Assembly: GCF_032452875.1 (NCBI RefSeq)
Contig: NC_083875.1
Span: 75,042,178-75,106,177, forward strand
Source of the DNA: Bos javanicus
Lineage: Eukaryota; Chordata; Mammalia; Artiodactyla; Bovidae
Length of the DNA stretch: 64,000 nt
Direction: 5' to 3'
Numbering within the stretch: the stretch's first letter is position 1; each line of letters begins with the position of its first letter. The notes under the pieces were generated by a model. The model did no database searches. It saw only the letters and a program-made list of their open reading frames with translations, and was not told where the DNA came from. The translations under genes and the position numbers were made by a program. Of the stretch, positions 1-10,942 are shown in pieces.

Positions 1-21
1 TAAAAAATGGCAGTATTGGAA

Positions 22-200
22 CTTCGCTGGTGGTCCGATGGCTGAGACCCTGCGCTCTCAAAGCAGGGGGCCAGGCTCGACCCCCAGTCAGGGAACTAGA
101 TCCCACAAGCCACAAATAAGATCTCAAATGCCACAGCTAAAGATCCCACGTGCCACAACTAAGGCCCGGGGCAATCAAATAAAAAAATAAAAATAAATAT
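22..200 (+). mobile_element. CHR-type tRNA-derived SINE
   Basis: Begins with a diverged form of the ruminant/cetacean CHR head (cttcgctggtggtccgatgg) and continues through the usual 'cagggaactagatcccaca' segment into an A-rich tail of AAATAAAA units ending near 200. About 15-20% diverged from younger copies in this window by eye, so an older insertion. Confidence 0.8.
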
Positions 201-205
201 CCAAA

Positions 206-1180
206 AAATGACAGTACCAAGTGCTGGCAAGGATGCAGAGAAACTGGAGGTCTCATGCAGAGCTGATGTGAACATAAAATAATACAATCACTCCAGAAAA
301 CAGTCAATTTCTTAAAAACAAAAACAAAAACATACCCTCACTGTAACTGTACTTCTGGCATTATTCCAGAGAAATAAAATACATGTTCACACAAAACCTG
401 TATACAAATGCTCACATAGGCCTTTATTTGTAGTAGCCTCAAACTAGAAACAACCATAATGTCCCTCCCTGGTGAATGGTTAAACAAACGCTGACTGGTC
501 CATCCTTGCCACAGGTTGTTCCTTCATTTATCCATTCTTTAATTGTTCAGTCCTGTCTCTTTTGTGACCCCATGGATTGTAGCCCACCAGGCTCCTCTGT
601 CCGTGGGATTCTCCAAGCAAGAATATTGAAAGTGGGTTGCTATTTCCTTCTCCAGGGGATCTTCCTGACCCCTGGTTCAGACTGGCATCTCCTGCATTGG
701 CAGGTGAATTCTTTACCACTGAGCCACCTGGGAAGTCCCCCTGCCATGGGTTACTAGTCATCAATAACGTGAGTGGATGAGTGAGACACACACCAGTTTG
801 GATAGATCTCAAGGGAATGATGCTGAGGAATAGAAGCCAGTCTCAGTCACAAACTGTGATTCCACTTACGGAATATTCTCAAAATGACGAAATGATAGAG
901 ATGAAAAACAGACTGGTAGTTGCTGGGGGTTAGGAATGGTGGGAGGAGGTAGCAGGAAGATCTTTATGGGTTGCATAGGTCTAGACCTTGACAGTAGTGA
1001 AGTGGTTACACAAATCCGCACAGGTGATAAATCAGCACATGATACTATGTATCAATTTCTTACTCTAATTCTGTCCTATAGTTGGATAAATTGTAACCAT
1101 GCGGGAAACACTAATGGGTACATGGACCCATGGACTCATCCCCCTGTCCTGTCTTTGCAACTTCCTCTGTATCTATAATT
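206..1180 (+). mobile_element. Old L1 3' part, split by a SINE
   Basis: The text resembles the end of L1 ORF2 and its 3' region ('tgctggcaaggatgcagagaaactgg', then 'caaactagaaacaaccat' and 'ggttagggaatggtgggaggagg'-like stretches). It is interrupted at about 540-742 by an antisense Bov-tA SINE and resumes after it. No intact reading frame. The family is assigned by recognition only. Confidence 0.65.
540..742 (-). mobile_element. Bov-tA SINE (antisense)
   Basis: Reverse complement of the Bov-tA consensus: the BovA body ('ccatggattgtagcccacc', 'ggggatcttcctgaccc') followed by the tRNA-Glu-like head ('ctttaccactgagccacctgg'). Nearly full length. Open frames here are SINE text, not a gene. Confidence 0.9.
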
Positions 1181-2849
1181 ATTCCAAAACTAGACCTTTG
1201 TTTTTAAGGCGAGGGAGGGTCAGGGGTTTTCATGGCACCTGAGCATGGTATAACACCTTCTCCCAAGAAACAAAAACCAGGAAAGCAAACATGGATCAGT
1301 CTGTCTCCCTTATCTCAATCCCTGTCTCTCTCTTCTCTTTGTAAACCTGCCTCCTTCTCTACCATCTCAGCTGCTCTGTGCCTATGGCTGCCTCACAGCC
1401 ATGAGGGACCTTATTGCCTTCCGGCTGTGCTAGTATCCTTTGTAATTGGGCTGCACAGAGAAATCCATTAGCTCTCTTTGAGTCAATTCAAAATTTCTAG
1501 GAAAATAAAGTCAACTAGAGACTGTCTGGTCCTGGAGTCTTGCCTCATCCTATGGCAGGGGGTCACAATAGCATGGACGTGCCTACCAATGTCAGGACCT
1601 TCACCTCTCCCATGGGGGGCCCTGTTCCTAAACAAAGTCCCAGTCTCCAAGTCAGTCCCCAGCTGGTACAACCTATAGAAGAGATGACAACAGCCTGCCA
1701 TCTCCATTCTATCTGATATAGAATGCAGAGAAATCAAACAATACCCACAAAGCCACCACTTAGAAATGAAGAAGGAGGAACCTCCAAGCAGTAACCCTGT
1801 GGCAGTCACTGGATATCTGACAAAGCAAGTGGCCATCGTGTGTTGACTCCAGTAGGAGGAGCTCCTTGGTTCTCCAGTAGAACCATTCCAGATTCTGCCC
1901 CAGGGAACATGGCCTTCGTACTGGATCCCGCAGGGCCACCCCTGAAAGGAGATTGAGAAGAACTTGGCTGTGGGGCATGAGACACCTTCTGAATGGAACT
2001 GGCCACCTCTGAGCATGGCCTTCCTGAGGGACCAAAAAGCCCTGTGGCATGGATTTGTGTCCTTCCAAAGACCCTGCTCTCCATGCTTGAGGTTTCGTGG
2101 CAGTGTAATGCCTGTAAGACCTTAACTGGCAGCCCATTGACTTAAGTTAGAGATTCAACTTGCTGGACACCTTTCTTAGACATCTTGAACAACTAGGCAG
2201 CCAGTGGTGGGCCATGCCTGGGGGGACTTCAGTTTCTCAGAAGGCTGTGCCCAGTTCTGTGCTTAATGGGTTTCACCTTTGGGTTCAGAGGGCAATGGAG
2301 AGCCTGCTTCACCTCATTACCTGAATAGAGCACCCTGAATCTGTCCAATGGTGGGTTTCACAGGGTATCAGTACCTCTCTCCAGCAAGAGGGCAGAGCAG
2401 ACACTTGGGAGAAGTGTTAAAGGATCAAGATTCCCCAGATGTCCTCTTTCTAACTGCTACCATCACTGTTTCATAATTGGTTCATCAATTTAGTTTTTTG
2501 ATGTCTGTTGCCACACAGAGTGTAAGTGCTGCAGTTCAGTAAATTCTATGATGAATTTCAAAAGTGTACTGGAAGTGGTCTCAGCTCCCATACTATATAT
2601 AGGCAGAAAGGACTTCCAGGAGCAGAGTTGCATAATTGACCTGCTTTCCCCCATCCACTTTAAGCCTCATACAGGTGCATGTCTCCCACACACCATACTG
2701 GAGTCCCAAGGGATCACCTGCATACTTCAAGTTGGCCCTGGAGCCTCCTAAAGCTTCAGCCTCAGAAGGAAAATTATCCAAGTCCCCCAAAACCACCGAC
2801 ACTAATCTCCCTGGCTGCTTTAGTCTCTGTTGCACCAACATTCCTCTGA
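1181..2849. other. Unassigned stretch, possibly retroelement-derived
   Basis: No recognised gene. Between 1483 and 2137 three minus-strand frames stay open at once (about 177, 125 and 92 codons), which can be a remnant of retroelement coding sequence or chance in GC-balanced DNA. None starts in a convincing context or shows a domain I recognise. The rest shows no clear repeat ends. Confidence 0.4.
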
Positions 2850-2912
2850 GCATGCTGCAGTCCACGGGGTCACAAAGAGTTGGACATGGCTTAGCAACTG
2901 AACAACAACATT
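2850..2912 (+). mobile_element. BovA tail fragment
   Basis: Short piece equal to the 3' end shared by BovB and BovA ('gtccacggggtcacaaagag', 'ttggacatggcttagcaact') ending in an ACAACA tail. Strongly 5' truncated. Confidence 0.8.
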
Positions 2913-3854
2913 CCTCTATATCCCAAGACACCAGAATCCTTATTATTCCCAAGTTCTGAGATGGGCCATTTCTGTGGTTATGTGCAGCTTCATTTCCTGG
3001 TACCAGGTTGCATCTTATTTAGAGTCTTTTGGCTGCAAATTAACAGGAAATTACTCCAAATTACCTTAGGCAAAAACAGGAAGTTCATTCAAGTTTACCA
3101 GGCTATTACAGAGAAACTAACACAAAAGAACAGCTGGGCTGGAACTAGGAACTAGGAAAGCGACAGAATCTGGGCAGCCAGTGTCTCTCCCCCTCTCCCT
3201 CTGTCTCTCAGCCTCTCTCCTTCTTTCTGGATGTTGATGCCCTTCCACCTCTGTCATCATGTAGTCACTCCTGTCCCCATCTACATGGCTATTTCCTTCC
3301 ATCTCCATGACAGATTCCCTCTGCTTTGTGAGCCCTGGCCATCTCATGTTTCTTGGGATGACAGAGAGACAGACTAGCTGCCTTTCAATCCCCATCTCAA
3401 ATGTCTAGGGAAAAGAATCCACCTGGCCCAGTTTCACTGAGGTGTGTGTGTCTGAGGTCAAGGATTTGGGCCAGGGGCTGAGTTTCATTCTGTGAATCTG
3501 CAGGGAGTAAGGGTTCTGTTTTCAGAGTGAGGCATTGTGGAGAGTGGAGGGGTATCCCATACGGGTACCCCTCCAGGGTTCGTGACTCATAATAAAAGAG
3601 CAATATTGTGTTTACTGCAAAAATGTCCTTGAACAATAGCTAACTGCCAGTAGCAAAATGCTTGAATCAGGACAGGTGTAAAAGAGAAATGCTAAGGATG
3701 AGAAGAGAATTTGCCTTTCTGCATCATTTGGCCTCTCGCACTAGAGCCAGCTCCATTCCCAGTGCAGAATTCCTGGGGGAAGCAAGGGTAGAATCTCTAG
3801 AAAGATTCCTCCTCTGACTGGTATCAGAGCAGGGAGCTAAGAAGGAAGGCTTCA
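2913..3854. other. No gene seen; old repeat-like text
   Basis: Contains 'ttttggctgcaaattaacag' followed by A-rich text that looks like an old interspersed repeat, and a CT-rich patch at 3181-3240. No splice-bounded open frame or conserved domain is visible. Confidence 0.4.
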
Positions 3855-4065
3855 GGGATTTCCCTGGTGGTCCAGCAGCTAAGACTCCAAGCTTCCAATG
3901 AAGGTTTTATCCAGCCTGGGTTCTATCCCTGGTCAGGGAATGAGGTCCCACATGCTGCAACAAAGAGCTCACATGCCACAGCTAAAGATCCTGCAACAAA
4001 GATCAAAGATCCCATGTGCTCCAACTAAGACCCAGTGCAGTCAAATCAATCAATCAATATTTAAA
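3855..4065 (+). mobile_element. CHR-type SINE
   Basis: Starts 'gggatttccctggtggtcca', carries the CHR core ('ccctggtcagggaatgaggt') and ends in an (AATC)-rich tail with A-rich text near 4065. tRNA-derived, found in ruminants and cetaceans. Confidence 0.85.
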
Positions 4066-4306
4066 AAGGATAACTGAAAAGAAGTGATGCTTCAAACACA
4101 GGGTGTCAGATGGTTTGGGGCCCGGGAGATAAGGGAACCACCTGCCCCCTCAGTCAAGGTCACAGGTAGCCCAGCTGCCCAGGTCTGCTTACTGCATGTT
4201 TCTGCATGTACAATAGAATCAGGAAGCTAGTATTACCTCTGGGGTCATCTTGATATGTTCCCTCCTTGCTCCACTCAGGAGGGTAAGAGAACAGTGGTGT
4301 GTGTGC

Positions 4307-4479
4307 TAATTTGCTTCAGTGGTGACGGACTCTTTGCGACCCTGTGACCCTTTGTCCATGGGATTCTCCAGGCATGAATACTGGAGTGGGTCTTCCCTAC
4401 CCAGGGATCAAACCCATATCTCTTGCATCTCCTGCATTGGCAGGCAGATTCTTTACCACTACACCACCTGGGAAACCCT
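4307..4479 (-). mobile_element. Bov-tA SINE (antisense)
   Basis: Antisense BovA body and tRNA-like head ('gcattggcaggcagattctt', 'taccactacaccacctggga'). Shorter than full length through small internal losses. Confidence 0.85.
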
Positions 4480-5154
4480 TAAGGTACGATAGGGACGGGG
4501 AATAGGGTAAGAGCTGAATAGGAAGAAATACACATAGTCCTGCCACAATGACAAAAAGCCCTGGAGACTCTCATTCACCATGTAGTTTAGCATCTGCCTC
4601 ATTCTGTCCGAAGGCTTCAAACCCATTTTAGATTGATGAACAGGCCAAATTCAAGCAGTCTTGAAGACATATTAGCCCATGAAAAATCTATTTATGTCCC
4701 CAAATCCAAGGAAATTAGAAATAGCCATAAGCGGAACGCCAATAGCATTTTCATACTGTAGTAAAATAAATAAGACATCAAAGGAAAATGGCAACAGATA
4801 AATTGAAGGAAGGGCACAGCGGGAGGAGGCACAGAGATGTGGAGCTAATTGGAATCCACAGTCAAGAGGTTACACTTCTATGTTTGCCCTCTAGAAAAAA
4901 TGAATATTGGTTTGCTCCTTAGAAGGAAATGATTCACATTTTTAAATGATTTTATTTTTCGGAAAGAAACTGGCTTTTTCTTATCTGCACAGGTTTCTTC
5001 CTTGAACTATCACATGTTACTTCAGTTATATGAAACTCCAGGAAAGACTAGTCTCATCTGAAGGGATAGAAGGCAGACGAGAGGGTATGCGGGGCTGGGT
5101 TGGGGTGTGAGGACTCTCTGGGAGAGGGGCCCAGGAGAACTTTGGGTGGTGGAA
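4480..5154. other. No gene seen
   Basis: AT-rich non-coding DNA without a recognisable repeat border, promoter or long open frame. Confidence 0.4.
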
Positions 5155-5565
5155 ATCTTCCCTATCGTGACTGTGGTAGTGATTACATGAGTTTAAATGT
5201 TTGTCAAAGCGCATCAAATTTAGTACAAGTTTATTTTATTGTTGGTAACTTATATGTCAATAAAATTGATTTTTCAAAAAACCGCTATGGGGTAACAAAT
5301 ACCATATCACTTACATGAGAATCTAAAAAAGTATATACAAATGAATTTATTTACCAAACAGAAACAGACTCACAGATGTAGAAAAGAAACTTATGGTTAC
5401 CAAGGGGAAACACAGAGGGGAGGGGTAAATTAGGAGCTTGAGATTAACATATACACACTATTATATTTAAAGTAGATAATCAACAAGGATCTATTGTATA
5501 GCACAGGGAACTCTACTCAATATTCTATAACGATCTATATGGAAAAAGAATCTGAAAAATTACTG
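5155..5565 (+). mobile_element. Two L1 3' ends in sequence
   Basis: 5155-5278 matches an L1 3' end ('gactgtggtagtgattacat' ... 'tatgtcaataaaattga'). From about 5320, text typical of another ruminant L1 3' region follows ('acagactcacagatgtagaa', 'gtatagcacagggaactcta'). Both are 5'-truncated and non-coding. Confidence 0.65.
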
Positions 5566-6165
5566 TCTAATTACTGCCCAAGTCATCTCTGGGCATTTAT
5601 CTCTGCCTGACTCTCAATTCACCATCTGTGACCTTCCTCGGCCAATGGGCATGCTCTCTGTACCTGGGGAGAGGCCTGCTAGTAACAAGCCCAGTGAGAG
5701 CTGTCCGTGGGGGAAGGAGGCCTCAGGTCACCGTGAGCATGACATCATCCTGACTGCTGAACCTCTGAGACTCCAGTGATGCCCTCAGTTCCCCCAGCAA
5801 CTTCATGGGGCAGGTCCTTCAGGGACCCTGAGTAGCTGCAGTTCTCTAAGTAATGAGCACCATAGCTTTGGAAGTCAGGTCATTATTGTCATCCTTTCCT
5901 CATAGGGAGAACAATCTCACTGGGCTGGGGACCAGGGGAAAGAGAAAGAGGGGAAACCTGCTCTTGATCATACCTTGACCCTCCTTTACAATCAATCACC
6001 AGTGGCTCCACAGAACCTACAGAAAAGAGTCCAAACCTCTCTTTGGGTCCCTGAGTCTTCCATGGAAACCATTCTCCCCTCCTGCCCTCCATTTCTGCCA
6101 TACACAGACCCAGGCTACATGTGGACCACCTTTCAAGACCCAGGTAGTTGGCCAAAGATGTGCCA
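5566..6165. other. No gene seen
   Basis: Unique-looking DNA with moderate GC. Small open frames on both strands have no domain, splice context or recognisable homology. Confidence 0.4.
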
Positions 6166-6380
6166 TGCTGTGCTAAGTTGCTTCAGTCATGTCTGACTCT
6201 TTGTGACCCCATGGACTATAGCCAGCCAGACTCTTCTGTCCATGGGATTCTCCAGGCAAGAATACTGGAGTTTGCTGCCATGCCCTCTTCCAGGGGATCT
6301 TTCCAACCCAGAGATTGAACCTGCATCTCTTACACCTCCTGCATTAGCAGGCAGGTTCTTACCACTAGTGCCACCTGGTC
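6166..6380 (-). mobile_element. Bov-tA SINE (antisense)
   Basis: Full antisense Bov-tA, including the longer head variant ('cctgcattagcaggcaggtt', 'ccactagtgccacctgg'). Confidence 0.9.
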
Positions 6381-6559
6381 GACTAATAATTATGTAAGAT
6401 ATTTTTACAGTGTTCAAAGAATTTCTTTCAATAATGACTCTGATTCTTTAAACTTTCCAGAAACATGCTACATAAACTATTTCACGGCACAGAAAAAAAA
6501 ACAAGAAAGTTGTTCAATTGCACTACGAAAAGAGCTGAATCCTGAAACAAAAGCTTGAG

Positions 6560-7330
6560 AAACACGGTTTATTACAAGAAAACCATGTACCTATGTACAC
6601 CCACTAATGTACCTATGAAAAAAACACTCACGAAAATATTGTCAAGTTGAATTAAAGGTCTTGCACATGGGTCAGGAGAAAAAAGCAAACATCCTGATAT
6701 AAAAATGGGCAAAGAAGACAGAGAACACAAAAAAGAAATATAGGAGGGCACTGAATACATGAAAACATGGTCAATATCACTAGTAATGAAGAAGATTAAT
6801 TTTGAAAAAGCTTCATGAGCTATCTATCATTTTGACTGGTTTGTTTAGGATGTGAAAAATTGAACACTCTTGTAGATTGTTGGCGACATTTCTGGAGAGC
6901 AATCTGGGAACATGCATTTTATTTAATCTTTGACACAGGAATTTCACTCTTAGGAATTTATCTTAAGGAATTAATTGGACAATGTATATCAATGGACATG
7001 AATTTGAACAAACTCTGGGAGATAGTGAAGGACAAGGAAGCCAGGTGTGCTGCAGTCCATGGGGTCACAAGGAGTTGAACACGACTTAGCTTCTGAACAA
7101 TAACAAAATATACAAAGTATATACAGTAGTGTTTGTGACAATATTATTTTCAGTTGTGATCAGGGCACTTTTAAAATAAATTATGATATGCCCATACAAT
7201 ACTTAATGGGACACTTATGGAATGTCCATTTAGTTGAAAAGTTTTGCAGCCATTAAGTACTATTCATTTGAAGATCACTAATTATTCACAGCAAATAAAT
7301 TTAAAATGCTACAAAAATTATAGTGGGAGT
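6560..7330 (+). mobile_element. Old L1 fragment carrying a BovB tail
   Basis: 6690-6990 reads like L1 ORF2 C-terminal DNA ('aaaaatgggcaaagaagaca', 'ggaatttcactcttaggaat'). A BovB/BovA 3' tail sits at about 6994-7107 ('gtccatggggtcacaaggag'), after which AT-rich L1-like text continues. Frame is broken. Confidence 0.6.
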
Positions 7331-7506
7331 TAATTTCCATAAAAATCCCACACTTCTGAGTTTTAAAATGTAAGAAGAACCTGCATTGAAATGCTTATTA
7401 TTAGCTCTAGGTGGTGGAATTTAAGTAATTGTTTTCACAATTTTTTCAGTGAATATACATTACTTTTATACCTTAAAAAATGGTATCTATGCTTACATCT
7501 ACAAAA

Positions 7507-7719
7507 GGTTTCCCTGGTGGCTCAGACGATAAAGAATCCGCCTGCAGTGCGGGAGACCTGGGTTTGATCCCTGGGTTGGGAAGATCCCGTGGAGAAGGAT
7601 ATGGCAACCCACTCCAGTATTCTCTCCTGGAGAATCCCCATGGACAGGGGAGCCTGGCGGGCTACAGTCCATGGGGTCGCAAAGAGTCGGACACGACTGA
7701 GAGACTAAGCACAGCACGT
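7507..7719 (+). mobile_element. Bov-tA SINE with 10-bp target duplication
   Basis: Full-length sense Bov-tA from 'gtttccctggtggctcag' to 'gagactaagcacagcac'. The 10-bp word atctacaaaa occurs immediately before (7497-7506) and after (7720-7729), a perfect target-site duplication, so the borders are firm and the copy is fairly young. Confidence 0.95.
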
Positions 7720-7840
7720 ATCTACAAAACCTAGCATCTGCTCTTATTCCGTTTATTTCCAACTCCATCTCCTTACTCTGCTGGCAAAGAGAAACCAGAA
7801 AAGATGACGGACACTGCTTTTGTTTGCCTCTATGGCTTAG

Positions 7841-8110
7841 GAGAAGGCTATGGCACCCGACTCCAGTACTCTTGCCTGGAAAATCCCATGGATGGAGGAG
7901 CCCGGTGGGCTGTAGTCCATGGGGTCGCTAAGAGTCGGACACGACTGAGCGACTTCACTTTCACTTTTCACTTTCATGCATTGGAGAAGGAAATGGCAAC
8001 CCACTCCAGTGTTCTTGCCTGGAGAATCCCAGGGACGGGGAGCCTCGTGGGCTGCCGTCTATGGGGTCGCACAGAGTCAGACATGACTGAAGCGACTTAG
8101 CAGCAGCAGC
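7841..8110 (+). mobile_element. Bov-A2 dimeric SINE with target duplication
   Basis: Two BovA monomers joined by the typical 'cactttcacttttcacttt' linker, ending in an (AGC)n tail. The word atggcttagga flanks it (7832-7842 and 8111-8121), giving an 11-bp target-site duplication. Low divergence indicates a young insertion. Confidence 0.95.
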
Positions 8111-8176
8111 ATGGCTTAGGAAGAGTTAATTAATTCGTAATTAATTCCTTTCCCTAGGAGGAAATGCTGACTTCAG

Positions 8177-8238
8177 ATTGGCTGATGGTGACATCATGCC
8201 GGGAGCAGGAACCAATAGTAGCATCCCTGCCTATAAAG
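8177..8238 (+). promoter_or_regulatory. Promoter-like cluster: CCAAT, CRE-like, CCAAT, TATA
   Basis: In 62 bp the sequence shows an inverted CCAAT box (ATTGG, 8177-8181), a CRE-like word (TGACATCA, 8189-8196), a direct CCAAT box (8212-8216) and TATAAA (8233-8238), in the order and spacing of a class II core promoter; transcription would start near 8262. It does not lie in a recognised SINE or L1. An AATAAA stands at 8695-8700. It could drive a non-coding RNA, or be the U3/R part of an old LTR whose ends I cannot define. Activity is inferred from motifs only. Confidence 0.4.
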
Positions 8239-8261
8239 TGTCCTTAAGACCCGGATGCTTT

Positions 8262-8760
8262 AAAGAGGCGTCTGGACCAGCTAGTGAACTGACATTTCCA
8301 CCTGAGACGTGGGCGGCTGAATGCTGTGGACCAGACCTGGGGATCTGGATTCCGCCCCACCTCCTCCCCGCACCCAGGCTGGGCTTAGACATGCGCCAGG
8401 CTAGGGTCTCCTCTGAGTCTGCGGTGCTGGCCCTTGTGCGGCAGCTCTTTGAAGGGCTCTGGCTTCCTCCCCCAGCCACTCTATCCAGAGCTTCACCACT
8501 TTTTTTCCGGACACCTCTGCTGCTTGCTTTTTCAACAGACGGCTGAAAACAATAGAAGGTTCACAAGTCCACGTGACTGCTTCCGTTTGTCCTCATATTG
8601 TCACTCATCCTCTCTGTGGGGACCGAGTTAAGCGTCGGATGAGTCCTGTCCCTCGTCAGTTCAGGCATTGCCCTCCTAGCCTCACAGTTCTGAAAATAAA
8701 ACCCGGCATCATTTTACAGCCACCTATAACAGGCTCTGCTTTTTATAAAGTTACATTTTT
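8262..8760 (+). other. Possible transcript or LTR body, non-coding
   Basis: Follows the promoter-like cluster and includes AATAAA at 8695-8700. It is more GC-rich than its surroundings. A 122-codon plus-strand frame (8178-8546) starts upstream of the TATA box, so it would not fit a transcript made from it, and it shows no domain. No clear TG...CA LTR ends with matching flanks were found. Confidence 0.3.
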
Positions 8761-9500
8761 CTGATTTTTAAGGTAATGCTTTCTCTTTTTAGAAAACAGA
8801 GGAGGAAAACAAAAGGGTGAACACCATCCAGAGACACCCACGGTTAACAGTATCAGTCACTTTAGAAAGATGATAGATATGCAAATTTGGAATTGCACTT
8901 ATTATAAATACTTTGTCCTCTCTCCTCTTTGGCTTTTCTCATGTAAGCGTTTCCTCATGTCTTTAAATATTCTCAGTGGTTTTGTTTTGTTTTGTTTTAG
9001 TGGCATCACAGTTTTCCAGCAAACAGAATAATTTAACTATACCCCTATTCTTACATATTTAGGTAATTTCCAACTGTTCCCTATTTTAAATGTGTTGAAC
9101 GAGGGGTCTTTTGTACATGATTTCTGGACCCAATATCATTAGTTTTCTTCCAGATGCAATCTTAGTGATAGGATTATCTTAAAGACTTTTTGCCACAAAT
9201 ATTTTGGTTAAGCTTCCTTTCTACTTACTCCAAATTAAATTTAAATCACTTCAATTTTGAAGCCAAACCTTAGTTATTTTGATTTATGACTGGTCAGTCA
9301 ACTTGGATTCACTTTACCAAATCTCTTATTAGTTCTGCTTTCAGTTGATTTTCTTGGGTTTACAGGCAAATATTATAGCAGCAAATTTGTAGTGTATATC
9401 TAACAACTTAGCTTATATACTTTGATACTTTTATCAGTATGAAATATTCTTTTAAATTCCACTTTGTCCTTTCCACCCCATTAGAGCCCCAAAGCCCATT
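8761..9500. other. No gene; AT-rich, old LINE-like
   Basis: AT-rich text with phrases typical of decayed antisense LINE 3' DNA ('cacagttttccagcaaacag', 'ttaggtaatttccaactgtt'). No open frame of note. Confidence 0.4.
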
Positions 9501-10060
9501 GGCAGAAACTTTGACACATCTGGTTCACATTGTACAGATAGATAGGGGAGGATAAAGTAGCTTTTGATGTCTCCTGAGTGGACATTTCAAGAAGCAAAGT
9601 CTGGGTGGGAGCTAAAACTCAAGATCCTCTGCTTTATAATTTGGGATCATCCCTCCTAATTTCTGCCAACAGACTGGTCACCCATTGCTTCTTGTGGATA
9701 CTGTACATTTTCATCTTTTCTCTGCTTTCCCTGATATTGGGAGCTGTGCCAGGGGCTGCAGGTAAACTGGAGTCAATGAATTCTTTTTCATCTTCCCTTT
9801 ACCTGACTTTCTGGGTCTTTTGATGCTGTGGCTTCCTCTGTTCTACCTTTTACATGTTCAATTTGCTTTGGCCATAACACCTTGCCCTGCTTCTGCTTCT
9901 CTATTCCCTCATGTCTCTAACCTGGAATCCTCAGCCCACCTCCATCGTGTCAGTGCCCCCAGGACCCTGTCTCTGCTCTTTTTATTCCAGATACTCTCTA
10001 CACAAGAGCTCAGACTCGAGTAGTCTCAACAAGACAACTCTGCCGACGACTCATATTTCC
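9501..10060. other. No gene; possible old L2 antisense
   Basis: C/T-rich text such as 'ccataacaccttgccctgct' resembles antisense L2, but I cannot set borders. Plus-strand frames of 81 and 67 codons here have no supporting features. Confidence 0.35.
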
Positions 10061-10148
10061 CATCCTGTTTGAATCCTGGGCTATAGAGCTTCTCTGTAAT
10101 TCCACATGCTGTTCAAATTCTGGGCTATAGAGCTTCTCTGTAATTCCA
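10061..10148. repeat. 44-bp tandem duplication, two units
   Basis: Unit 1 is 10061-10104 and unit 2 is 10105-10148. A 30-bp core beginning ctgggctatagagcttctct is identical at 10076-10105 and 10120-10149. The first ~15 bases of the units differ at a few positions, so the duplication is not brand new. Confidence 0.9.
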
Positions 10149-10605
10149 CCCGATGTCCCCTACACAACACTGAACCTACCTGCTCTCCTATGGTTCACCG
10201 CTCAGAGACTGGATCATCACTCAAGCTAGGAAACTGGCAGCCATCAGACTCCTGATTTTCCTCATATAGGACATTCCTCCAGGACCTTTCCTGACCCTCT
10301 TACCTCCTCCAGGATATCTAATGCCTATTTCTCCTCTTTATCCCTACTCCTCATCCTTCAGTTCAGGCCTCACAAACAGAACTACCTCCATGATGCCAAA
10401 TTTGATGTTGGGGACCCCAGAAGATGTTTTTGGATTTGGAGATGTTAACTCCAGGGGACCTGGGATTGAGGTCTGGATCTGCTACCAGTTAGTCACATGA
10501 GTACAGACCAGTCTCTTGACCTGGTGAATCTATCTCACAGGGTGGTCAAGGGAGAGTGGGGATTAAAACAAGAGAGCACAATATCATTTTCTGAAAGGAC
10601 ATGGA
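10149..10605. other. Non-coding DNA with MIR-like patch
   Basis: 10460-10560 contains a MIR-like core ('agtctcttgacctggtgaat'). The remainder is C/T-rich and unassigned. Confidence 0.4.
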
Positions 10606-10742
10606 AAAATATAACTGTGGTTAACACTGGGGTTAAGATAAGGAAACACCACAATGTGAATATACTTAACACTATCAAACTGTACACTTAAAAGTACATA
10701 AGATGGTAATTTTTATGTGTATTTTACAATAAAAATTTAAAA
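10606..10742 (+). mobile_element. L1 3' end
   Basis: Reads as a mammalian L1 terminus: 'actgtacacttaaaagtaca' followed by a T-rich stretch and an AATAAAAATTTAAAATAA tail. Confidence 0.7.
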
Positions 10743-10840
10743 TAAGATAATGGAGAAGTGGGGGCATGGTGGAATGCTTTATAAATAAACAAGGGAGACT
10801 TCATATGCTAAACCTTCTTATTGATGGACCCTTTAGTCAA

Positions 10841-10942
10841 TGGGGCTCCCCTGGTGGCTCATTGGTAAAGAATCTGTCTGCAATGCAGGAGACCTGGGGT
10901 TCCATCCCTGGGTAGAGAAGACCCCCTAGAGAGGGAATTGCT
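10841..10942 (+). mobile_element. 3'-truncated Bov-tA head
   Basis: Only the tRNA-like head and the first part of the BovA body are present ('ctcccctggtggctcattgg' ... 'agagaagaccccctagag'). The rest is missing. Confidence 0.8.

Noticed and set aside
8178..8546. 122-codon plus frame at the promoter-like module
   Set aside because: It starts upstream of the TATA box, has no domain, and would not be contained in a transcript starting near 8262.
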